This document shows positions 1-10,052 of a stretch of 64,000 nucleotides of DNA, one piece after another. A program made the position numbers and the translations under genes. The notes below the pieces were generated by a model. It searched no databases, was not told the origin of the DNA, and saw only the letters and a list, made by a program, of their open reading frames with translations. Source of the stretch: Lingula anatina (Eukaryota; Brachiopoda; Lingulata; Lingulida; Lingulidae); contig NW_019773537.1 in the NCBI RefSeq assembly GCF_001039355.2, positions 505,314-569,313 of the forward strand, in the 5' to 3' direction. Position 1 is the first letter of the stretch; every line of letters begins with the position of its first letter.

Positions 1-593
1 CTGTAGCTAGTACCCTAAGCCTACTAAACTGTAAAATACTTTAGCCTGTCAAATTTAGAAGGTCATGGTAAGGACTGGCGTACTAGTAGGCATTGTATAC
101 AAACCGAAGGTCCCTTTCCTGGATTTTTCCTAATTTTTGGTATCGATTTCTACACAAATTCCCACACAAGTGGGCAGTATTTAAAATTTGACAAGGTAAA
201 TTGTATGAATATGCAAAATTTGCTTGAAAAGCCCAGATATGATGAGTATTCTTAATACATTAAATTTATTGCGACAGTTGTGACGGCGCCTTTATCTCAA
301 TGGCTGTGCATGCTGGTGCTTTAAGCTGTCATAACTTATACACAGGTTAACATAACCTACTTTTTTTACACTCTTTATTCAAAAGAAAACGCACGGTCGC
401 ATTATCTCTTTTTTGAGAGTAAAAAATAACGCATTGACAGTATTGTCATGTGTATAAGTAATGGAGAGGTCCTACCTTTTCATCGTAGGTCATAGGTGGA
501 ACGCATTTTTAGCTGCACTGAGTAGACATTAAATTACATTATGTTGAGCGTTATAACCACGACAGATATTCCTACCACCTTCCGGTATTAAAC
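1..593. other. Upstream region, no gene seen
   Basis: AT-rich sequence with no convincing exon. It ends in a start codon in good context at 594, so the promoter of the first EF-hand gene probably lies here. I see no clear TATA box. Confidence 0.4.
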
Positions 594-2829
594 ATGGCTG
601 CGCCATTGAAAGTTGCTGGTACATGTACTCGAGGATTAGCTAAGTACATACCGGTTTATATACATTCAAGCCGGGGATTAGCAAGAATTATCCAACCAAG
701 GCGGGGATTAATAAGGATTAAGACATCCTGGAGACCTCGGATTACTTTTCGGCCATGTTTGATTGCAGGTTTCCCCACATCGCGTAGACCTGCCCGAGGC
801 TTGACAACCCAACCACTGAGTTTTAAAAAAGTAAGTTAAATGAGAGATGGGGCATGCTGCATTTTACAAAACTAAACATAATACATGAATGTAATATATA
901 TCTCTTACAAAAATGGAGAAGGTTTTTTATCTTTAATTTTTTGTGGGGGTGTGGAGGAAAATGATCAAAAGTGTCAATATCCAATGCAGTTGGGTAAATG
1001 CACTCTGGACTGGCGACGATACGGACATTTCCGCACGCGTTTATATACATATACATGTATATAGAGAGTACAACAATTCAGCTTTTTATGCCTTATTTGT
1101 TCAATGATTCTGGATCGTTGCTCATTGAAATATCTACCGTGTAGATGCCGGCGAACTACCCGCTTGTGACTGGCTCGGAACACTGGAGAAGAAAAGTCCG
1201 CACCGTATTCAACTGCTTAGATTCGAACTCAGATGGCTACATCACTAGAGAAGACTGGGTGATTGGGGTCCGCCGTGTTGTCCAGTATTTGGATATTGAT
1301 GGTAATTTTCTTAAAAAACGCGCTTGAATAAATCACACCGTTTTCAAGGTTTATTAATTATCCCACTTCCTCGCATTAATTTTACAGTTTTTATTATATT
1401 CCACTCATTTTATACTTACGTATAATTAGGTAAATCCGTAAGGACTAAGTACTCACTTTCCCCATTTTGAAACAAAATGGTGAATTCTGCCCACACCCCC
1501 CCCACCCCCTTTCAAAAAAAAAATGTTTTGGGTGCTACAATTTATTCATTATTTAACCATCTGTGTACTGTCTCCTCAGCGAAATTTTGACAGCAAACCC
1601 CTTAGGACCTAACCCCTCTACCTAACTTCTCACCATCTTTGAACAGATAATGACATCTAAAAACGGCAAGCTAGGTGAAATAAGATGAAAAGGATGACCA
1701 CGCAGACTATTTGAAATACATCAAATCATCGAATTCGTAATAAAGCGAGTCGGAAGATCAGAACTTCTCTCTCTCTTCTCTCTCTCAATGACCATAGATT
1801 TACATGTTTGATACGAAAAAACAAGCAAATAAATGAAATAAAGAAATAAATAATACAAAACGCAATCTTTGTAAGCAAGAGACGTAGACCCCATTTCCAG
1901 AGATTAGATCGATCTACTTTAGATCGACCTAACTCCCTGGGGGTTCACGCTAAATAGCTGTCAGCCGAGCGGACACGAAAGTTAATTACCCCTTACAGCT
2001 TGCAGTAGGCGGGACGGACATTTAAGCCGGATTATCTGACTGTAATCTAGTGAGACTCCCCGCGGGGATAGATCGATGTAAAAGCTCTGGTAATACAGCC
2101 ATAAACCGTACATACTAACTAAAAGAGAGCATTCACATCGAGATGAGCCGAGGTCTAATAAGGCCGCGACCTTCATATGGCTGACCTCACCACGCGTTGT
2201 CCTTCGACCAGTTAAATTGAGCCGAGATTTAATTAGTGAGCCCCTGAAGGGACAACGCGCAGGGAGGCGTGTGAGAGGCGGAGAGACCATTTTAATTAAA
2301 ATGGCTTAGGCGGTCTTCCTTTCATGTAAGTGAGCCATATTTAGGTCGAGGCCTTACTAGACCTTAGCTCTTTTCGATGGGAATGCTCCCTTAATATCTG
2401 CCCTCGCCTCTTTCAGATGAGAAAGCCGAACGCATTCTAAACGAACGTCTCGCAGTCTGGAAATCCCTCGTCAAAGACTCAGAAGACGACACAACGGCCA
2501 AGATTTCAGTAGACGAATATGTGCAGCATAGTTTATCGTTCGTCAACTGGGTCAACTACCGACAAGAATTGCACGTAAAACTCATCGCGACTACTTTCAA
2601 TGGGATGGACCTCGACGGCGATGGGTTTATTTCCAAGGAAGAACACGCCGCTTTTTTCTACGGCATCCACGTCCCCGTTGAGCACTCGAAGGACATCTTT
2701 GATGTGATGGACGCAGAGAAGGACGGTTTTATATCCCTTGCAGAGTATGCAGAGGCCCATATGGAGTTTTGGTTAACTGAAGATCCCGATAATAAATATA
2801 ATGAATTCTTTGGACCATTGGTCGACTAG
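594..2829 (+). CDS. Sarcoplasmic calcium-binding protein-like EF-hand protein with putative mitochondrial presequence (three exons)
   Basis: Proposed exons are 594-830, 1145-1301 and 2417-2829 (268 aa). The last two encode the EF-hand core: MPANYPLVTGSEHW at the start, loop 1 DSNSDGYITRED (Asp at position 12, as in family members), loop 3 DLDGDGFISKEE, loop 4 DAEKDGFISLAE, and a C-terminal FFGPLV tail typical of sarcoplasmic calcium-binding proteins, which buffer Ca2+. Donor G|GTAATT and acceptor TTTCAG give a phase-1 intron shared with the paralogues downstream. The first exon starts at an ATG in good context (AACATGG), stays open for 79 codons, ends at a perfect donor GTAAGT and joins in phase 0 to an AG directly before the next ATG. 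Its translation has no Asp or Glu and is rich in Arg, like a mitochondrial targeting sequence. If that exon is not used, translation would start at 1145 (189 aa). The core is sure; the first exon is inferred. Confidence 0.8.
1897..2090. mobile_element. MITE-like element with TAGATCGATC inverted ends (copy 1)
   Basis: Lies in the second intron of the EF-hand gene. The left end CCAGAG-ATTAGATCGATCTA mirrors the right end ATAGATCGATGTAAAAGCTCTGG. The interior matches the element at 40233-40444 (shared blocks around GGTTCACGCTAAAT and TCTAGTGAGACTCCCC). There is no coding capacity. Confidence 0.65.
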
Positions 2830-3302
2830 TACTTGTACTTTCTCTTTTTAAAAGGGATGCATTGAGGTAATAAGCGAGTTACGTTGATTTGGGAATTGGT
2901 GATGGAAGTTTTCAAAAGCAGTGGGTAAAATAAGTAGGGAAACTCAGCTAGCATCATCTCGATGACCAGAATGCCTTCAGAATGCAAAACTAACACATTT
3001 CAGCATGAAAAACTGAGGACATTTCCTGGAAAAATGACATCAAGGTAGATGTATAGCGCTCACTGAACGAATGGATTTTCTGATTAATCCAACGATGTGA
3101 TATCACATAGCATGATAAAACTCTGGACTTACAAACTGTACGACATAATAACGCAACGATCCGCCGTTGCGAATCGGTACCACCGTCCCAGAGTCCGTCA
3201 TACGATCCACCATCGCTCTTACGTTATTATCAGAAGTAAGACAATAGTACATGTATGTTTCCTGGGACCTTCAGCATCAGAAGCCAAAATGGTGGAGATA
3301 CT
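2830..3302. other. Intergenic, no gene seen
   Basis: Downstream flank of the first EF-hand gene. No exon or clear polyadenylation hexamer stands out close to the stop. Confidence 0.35.
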
Positions 3303-4738
3303 TAAAGTCTGGGTCACACTGCGCTTGCAACCTTTTACTCTTTTTTCAAACACAAAATCTGGCGGTCGCATGTGACACTTTGCGAGCTAGTTAAGAAGCT
3401 ATGGCCAATTTTGATCGGCAAGCAGTCGCAAACCGATTGCAACAAAGTCTAAAATTACAACAGCAATGTTTTGCGAACTTTTGAACAGACTACACCCTCG
3501 CCTAACGAAAGCAGTGATGTAATGAAAATATAAATTTGAATATGTTTTAATCCTTATAAATCTTATAACACTCTTTTATATTTTCTTGTACATGTATAAA
3601 TACATGATCTCTTTGAGGTCGCAAGGCCTGTGCGGTTACGATCACAATGAACAAAAAAAAAACTCTTTGCGACTTGCAGCTGTCACCGGTTTCAAAAAGG
3701 TCGGCGACTGGTTGTAACAACTCGAAAAGTGGTTTCCAAATGAACGTTGTGTTAATATCAGGTTGCGCCAGTTTTCTGTGCAGCACCGATAACCTCCTGG
3801 CCTCCGAAAAACCTACTTGTGGTATCCTACCGGTTGCTAACAGGTCACCGACTGCTTTCCAACTGATTTGCAACCGAATGTGTGGTTTTCCCTTTGTCTT
3901 TTTAACCCCAGGCGTTTTCCGCTTACTTTTCACAGTCTCATCCTTGTAGTAAGGATACAAAGCACTGGAAGGATGTTAAATTGTATGTATTGAAACTATT
4001 TTTATTTAAGATTATTGGACTTATCTAAAGTTCTGTTACATTGTTTGTAAATAATTTTAATGGTTGAAAATATGATAATAAATAGCAATTATACATAGTT
4101 GATTAAATATTTCTATTTTCCGTTTTCTCTCCATTCGTGTATTTGTTCCATTGTTTACTCAGATAATGGCTTTGCAGATTTTAAATGACATAGAGCGATA
4201 AAACATTGAGGGAATCGGCATATTGTAAGCAACCAGACGACTAAATACCGTCAATCAACCGTGTAGTTGCAAGTGGCATGCTACTGGTTATTCAACCTAC
4301 TGGCAACCAAGAAGAGACCGATAGGCAACCTTTAGGATATCGAACTGGTAGAACTGGGTTCCGTATCTCGAAAGGTTCGCTATGTTGCGCACGTGCGCAA
4401 GCGACTCGATTCCATAACCGATTCTATTTCGAGATACGGTGCCATGGAATCGAGACGCTTGCGCACGTGAGCAAGTGTCTCGATTCCATAACTCACCCAT
4501 ACTAGTCCCATATAATACATTGTAGACTCTATTTGATATAGCGATTCGCAATACGCGATGCTTTCGAGATACGGGGCCTGGTTGTCGGTGCACAAAAAAT
4601 GGCCTTCATATGTCAACGATCGCAGGCGACCTGTTAGCAACCTTATGCGAACACTTTAAAACCTATGGCAATCTCCTTGCGACTGAGGTTGCAAAGAGGC
4701 TGCCAAAAGGTTGCAAGCGCAGTTTGACTCAGGCTTTA
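3303..4738. mobile_element. Non-autonomous DNA transposon with about 34 bp terminal inverted repeats
   Basis: The left end (TAAAGTCTGGGTCACACTGC, then GCTTGCAACCTTTT) is mirrored by the right end, which on the other strand reads TAAAGCCTGAGTCAAACTGC then GCTTGCAACCTTTT. That is about 34 bp with four mismatches. Subterminal copies of GTTGCAA/TTGCAACC recur inside both arms. No transposase is seen; open frames inside are short. The flanking TA pairs could be a target-site duplication, but the exact border is uncertain. Confidence 0.75.
4358..4577. mobile_element. Small palindromic element nested in the 1.4 kb transposon
   Basis: Ends are CCGTATCTCGAAAG at 4361 and CTTTCGAGATACGG at 4561. Inside, GCGCACGTGCGCAAG and the direct repeat CTCGATTCCATAAC at 4408 and 4477 give further internal symmetry. 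No coding capacity. Confidence 0.6.
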
Positions 4739-4875
4739 TATCTGCTAGGACTCAACATTGAATCCTGGATATATGTAATTTCAATTAAAATTTCAATTAA
4801 AATTTAGTATGAGAAAATACTGTATAGTAACTGAGGTTTATTTCAAGACGGAATTAATGGCACAATATTAGAATC

Positions 4876-4876
4876 T

Positions 4877-4945
<69 letters not shown>

Positions 4946-4962
4946 GTAATAATAATAATAAT
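4876..4962. repeat. (CTA)n then (ATA)n trinucleotide microsatellite
   Basis: An uninterrupted run of CTA units passes directly into ATA units with one TAG interruption. Confidence 0.95.
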
Positions 4963-5298
4963 TTATCGTTCAGAATATAATTTCCTACATGCAGAGTAAC
5001 CACCTCCAGCTTTTCAAAGCATTATCAACACGACCATGAACGACAACACAAGCACAATGTTTAGGCAAATTCAGTACAAGGTAAAATGTGCCATTCATTT
5101 TGATTTATCGTCGGTTCGACTCATTTAGTCCGACTATATGTCCTTTTTGACATGGCTCGTCTATATTTGGGACCTGTTTCACAGGATAAGCTTAGCTATA
5201 CACATGTAATAAGTCTCAACATTGAGAACAAAGGCACAATCTACTTTGAACTAATATAAATCGGAATTAGGCCAATTTAATAATTGCACTTTATAACA

Positions 5299-5299
5299 A

Positions 5300-5338
<39 letters not shown>
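5299..5338. repeat. (AAAT)n microsatellite
   Basis: About ten uninterrupted AAAT units. Confidence 0.95.
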
Positions 5339-5784
5339 CATGGAAAAGAAAAACATGAAAAATATTTCAGACCAAAACTCGAGACTTATCTTCACAACCA
5401 GCCCATGATAATAAATGGGATGGTGGTAGACCAAAATTCACGAGAAATAAAACCATTCATTCACAAATCACAGTAAATTAAACTTAATTCATACCTCACT
5501 CATGATGCGCATCACCGGGTATAATTACTTCGTTTCACGAAGGGCGAAGAATAAAAAACCACAATCACGAGTCACGAGAACGCGGTGCTTCAAGGATCAC
5601 GTTAAATGAAATGAACGTTTCGTGCATTTCGGGAAATAAAAGGTGGTTTTCATTGGTAGCGAAAAGACCAGACGGGACGCTCATCACCTTTTCTCACTCA
5701 TAATATAGCGTACAACCATAAACAATCAATCTCAGAAAAATAAAATTCCAATTAAAATGAGGTGATTTGAGGTACACCTGGGTA

Positions 5785-6978
5785 TTAACATTTTCCTTTA
5801 TTTTTGGCAGTAAGAAGCATCACTTCTTCGGCCAGTGGTCCGTATAACTCGTTGTATGCGTTTTCTGGATCCTCGGTAAAAAAGTACTCCATAAAAACGT
5901 GGGCAAATTCGTCCATGGATATGAAACCATCTTTGTCGTCGTCCAACATGCCAAACATTTCCCTCGATTTGTCGATTGGAACATTCAAACTGTAAAAGAA
6001 AGCCGCGAATTGGTCCTCGGATGCAAATCCGTCGCCGTCTAAGTCCATGGTTTTGAAGTCCACGGTTAAAATATTTAGGAGATACTTTTGTCGAAAACTA
6101 TCTTCGTTAACGACCGAGGATATATTCCTTAAGAAATCTTTCTCTGTAACCTTGGACGGGTCTTCTGGGCTTTTCGGAATTATTTCCCAAAAGGTAAGGC
6201 GTTGATGTAAAAGATGCTTTGCTTTCCTGTCTAAAAATGGAAAGAGAAAAATTGAAACAAACTATCAGATATACATGGCGCCCCATGCATTTTCAATATA
6301 ACTTTCATTCAAAGTTAGAATTGTGCTCGAAAATGACAGCTTGATAATTCTCATACGGTTACCCGGAGAGAGAGAGGGAGAGAGAGAGAGAGATGAACAG
6401 AGTGCAATTTTTTTTTGAGCCGGCCGACCACACACCCCTTCATCGAATAAGTTTCACTAAATTTCGCTAAATACCCATTGCTACCGGCATTTGTCCCCAT
6501 GGTAGCAATCAAGCCAGTTTATGCATTCTTCATGCATTATGCGACATCACTACGAGCATGAGACTGTTGAAGTAATTGCATCATTATGAATAAAACAATT
6601 AGGTACATGTAAAACAAATTTACTTAAACAGCCATAGGCTTATAAATATGTGAAATATTTAAGCGCCAACTGGGTCAAGGTATAGATCTTTTAAATAACA
6701 CACCGTACTACTGTGTACCAGTAACTTATTATACTGTACGTTATATATTACATTTTGTGTTAAACCACAGAAACACATCAACTGCTTTAATGCATTTTTA
6801 AAAATTACGTTACACCATTACCGTCAAGTCCTAAATATTCAGTTGCACGCTCAGTGCTTAACATGAAGTCCTCCTCTGTCAGGTAGCCGTCAGCGTTTAT
6901 GTCGTAGCATCTGAATATCGTGCGGAATTTTTGTATCCAGTGGTCTGATCCCGTCACCGAAGGGTAATCGTTTGGCAT
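5785..6978 (-). CDS. Sarcoplasmic calcium-binding protein-like EF-hand protein, divergent copy (two coding exons)
   Basis: Coding exons on the minus strand are 6978-6822 and 6230-5785 (200 aa from ATG 6978). Exon 1 begins MPNDYPSVTGSDHW and has loop DINADGYLTEED. Exon 2 has loop DLDGDGFASEDQ and loop DDDKDGFISMDE, then the family tail NELYGPL followed by a longer C-terminus rich in Lys. The intron (donor G|GTAATG, acceptor TTTTTAG) is in the same place and phase as in the other three copies. An AG sits directly before the start codon (ACATTTCAG|ATG), so a 5' intron and an upstream exon are likely, but I cannot identify one. Position 12 of the third loop is Gln instead of the usual Glu, which should weaken Ca2+ binding at that site. 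It is the most divergent of the four copies. Confidence 0.85.
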
Positions 6979-7400
6979 CTGAAATGTTTATGTTGATTTC
7001 TTTAAAGCGATGAAAAAATAACGCATTGTGTATTTTAATGTGCGGTGACATAGAAGACTGATAGTTTACTGACTATAAAATAATGAAATATCCAGTCTAG
7101 GCTTTTTAAGGAAATTACAGTGTATACATGCTCATGTAGTCAACTTTCGGATGGTAATATATGTATGGATGGAAAAATATCAAAGACATTATGTTTGAAA
7201 TATGGGAACAATGCACCGTTTATTGTTGAATTCACACAGCTAGCCTGAGTTCAAATGGATAGCAAAACGCAACGGTGGAACGTTATTATGTGATTGTTTT
7301 TTTTAATACCCAGTGTGAAATGGCAGAGGGCAGAGAGTCTCCCATGATAGAGAGTCCGCTTCCCCTTAATTTACTCAGGTAAACCTCGCCTTAGAGACCA
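6979..7400. other. Intergenic, 5' flank of minus-strand EF-hand gene
   Basis: No exon recognised. Any upstream exon of the gene at 5785-6978 should be on this side, but the satellite array starts within about 520 bases. Confidence 0.35.
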
Positions 7401-7478
7401 TTCCCACATATATTTAGATCGTTCTATCCCCCTGGGGAGTCTCACTGGATTGCTGTCAGCATAACCGGCTTAAGGTAG
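7401..7478 (-). mobile_element. Truncated TAGATCGATC element (half copy) at the satellite border
   Basis: TTCCCACATATATTTAGATC followed by GGGGAGTCTCACT and AACCGGCTTAAG is the reverse complement of the right half of the elements at 1897-2090 and 40233-40444. The other half is missing where the satellite array begins. Confidence 0.6.
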
Positions 7479-7496
7479 ATCGGTCGTTACATGTTC

Positions 7497-10051
7497 CAAC
7501 GTTCGAATTTTTTTAAAAATTTTTTTGTTTGAAGAGACACCCAAGTACATTAAAAATTTGCAAAAAAAATTGGGGGTCACCGACCAAATAAGAGAACTAT
7601 GCCCAAATATGTTACACCCTGCATATCGCACTAGTCCCCATTCAAATCAATGGGAAAATGGGTGTTTTTTTTACTAAATCATTATTTTCTGTGATTTTCT
7701 AACGTTCGAATTTAAAAAAAAAAAATTTGTGTAAAGGGGTATCCAAGTACATTTAAATTTTACAAAAAAAAAATGGGGGTCACCGACCAAATAAGAGAAC
7801 TACGCCAAGTTGAAGTTCATTACACCCTGTGTGACGCACTAGTCCCCATTCAATTCAATGGGAAAATGGGTGTTTTTTCACTAAAACGACATTTTTTATG
7901 AATTTCTAACATTTGAATTTTTTTGAAAATTATTTTGTGTAAAGAGGCATCCAAGTACATTTAAATTTTGGAAAAAAAATTGGGGGTCACCGACCAAATA
8001 AGAAAACTACGCCAAGTTGAAGTGCATTACACCCTGCATATCGCACTAGTCCCCATTCAAATCAATGGGAAAATGGGTGTTTTTCACTAATAGGTTATTT
8101 TTAATGATTTTCTAACGTTTGAATCTTTAAAAAAAATTATTTTATGTAAAGAGGCATCCAAGTTCATTTAAATTTTGGAAAAAAAATTGGGGGTCACCGA
8201 CCAAATAAGAGAACTACGCCAAGTTGAAGTTCATTACACCCTGCGTGATGCACTAGTCCCCATTCAAATCAATGGGAAAATGTTTTTTTTTTCACTAAAA
8301 CGACATTTTTTTATGAATTTCTAACATTTGAATTTTTTTGAAAATTATTTTGTGTAAAGAGGCATCCAAGTACATTTAAATTTTGGAAAAAAAATTGGGG
8401 GTCACCGACCAAATAAGAAAACTACGCCAAGTTGAAGTGCATTACACCCTGCATATCGCACTAGTCCCCATTCAAATCAATGGGAAAATGGGTGTTTTTC
8501 ACTAATAGGTTATTTTTAATGATTTTCTAACGTTTGAATCTTTAAAAAAAATTATTTTATGTAAAGAGGCATCCAAGTTCATTTAAATTTTGGAAAAAAA
8601 ATTGGGGGTCACCGACCAAATAAGAGAACTACGCCAAGTTGAAGTTCATTACACCCTGCGTGATGCACTAGTCCCCATTCAAATCAATGGGAAAATGTTT
8701 TTTTTTTCACTAAAACGACATTTTTTTATGAATTTCTAACATTTGAATTTTTTTGAAAATTATTTTGTGTAAAGAGGCATCCAAGTACATTTAAATTTTG
8801 GAAAAAAAATTGGGGGTCACCGACCAAATAAGAAAACTACGCCAAGTTGAAGTGCATTACACCCTGCATATCGCACTAGTCCCCATTCAAATCAATGGGA
8901 AAATGGGTGTTTTTCACTAATAGGTTATTTTTAATGATTTTCTAACGTTTGAATCTTTAAAAAAAATTATTTTATGTAAAGAGGCATCCAAGTTCATTTA
9001 AATTTTGGAAAAAAAATTGGGGGTCACCGACCAAATAAGAGAACTACGCCAAGTTGAAGTTCATTACACCCTGCGTGATGCACTAGTCCCCATTCAAATC
9101 AATGGGAAAATGTTTTTTTTTTCACTAAAACGACATTTTTTTATGAATTTCTAACATTTGAATTTTTTTGAAAATTATTTTGTGTAAAGAGGCATCCAAG
9201 TACATTTAAATTTTGGAAAAAAAATTGGGGGTCACCGACCAAATAAGAAAACTACGCCAAGTTGAAGTGCATTACACCCTGCATATCGCACTAGTCCCCA
9301 TTCAAATCAATGGGAAAATGGGTGTTTTTCACTAATAGGTTATTTTTAATGATTTTCTAACGTTTGAATCTTTAAAAAAAATTATTTTATGTAAAGAGGC
9401 ATCCAAGTTCATTTAAATTTTGGAAAAAAAATTGGGGGTCACCGACCAAATAAGAGAACTACGCCAAGTTGAAGTTCATTACACCCTGCGTGATGCACTA
9501 GTCCCCATTCAAATCAATGGGAAAATGTTTTTTTTTTCACTAAAACGACATTTTTTTATGAATTTCTAACATTTGAATTTTTTTGAAAATTATTTTGTGT
9601 AAAGAGGCATCCAAGTACATTTAAATTTTGGAAAAAAAATTGGGGGTCACCGACCAAATAAGAAAACTACGCCAAGTTGAAGTGCATTACACCCTGCATA
9701 TCGCACTAGTCCCCATTCAAATCAATGGGAAAATGGGTGTTTTTCACTAATAGGTTATTTTTAATGATTTTCTAACGTTTGAATCTTTAAAAAAAATTAT
9801 TTTATGTAAAGAGGCATCCAAGTTCATTTAAATTTTGGAAAAAAAATTGGGGGTCACCGACCAAATAAGAGAACTACGCCAAGTTGAAGTTCATTACACC
9901 CTGCGTGATGCACTAGTCCCCATTCAAATCAATGGGAAAATGTTTTTTTTTTCACTAAAACGACATTTTTTTATGAATTTCTAACATTTGAATTTTTTTG
10001 AAAATTATTTTGTGTAAAGAGGCATCCAAGTACATTTAAATTTTGGAAAAA
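7497..10051. repeat. Satellite array, about 207 bp monomer in a 415 bp dimeric higher-order repeat
   Basis: The marker TGGGGGTCACCGACC recurs at 7571, 7774, 7981, 8188, 8396, 8603, 8811, 9018, 9226, 9433, 9641 and 9848, a spacing of 203 to 208. From about 7981 two monomer types alternate (one with AGAAAACTACGCC and GCATATCGCACTAG, the other with AGAGAACTACGCC and GCGTGATGCACTAG), and successive 415 bp dimers look identical to the eye. The first two monomers are more divergent, as at an array edge. The array runs straight into the gap at 10052, so its true length is unknown. Confidence 0.95.
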
Positions 10052-10052
10052 N
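10052..10052. other. Assembly gap (single N)
   Basis: A single N separates the satellite from a unique-looking block that is repeated after the next N at 13257. Confidence 0.9.

Larger units (their letters stand above)
4739..5784. other. Intergenic region with microsatellites, no gene seen
   Basis: Contains a (CTA)n/(ATA)n tract and an (AAAT)n tract, listed separately, and the 3' flank of the minus-strand EF-hand gene that ends at 5785. I see no coding exon. Confidence 0.4.

Noticed and set aside
7497-10051. CRISPR-like array of regular repeats
   Set aside because: Units are about 207 bp with no short repeat and variable spacer structure; this is a eukaryotic satellite.
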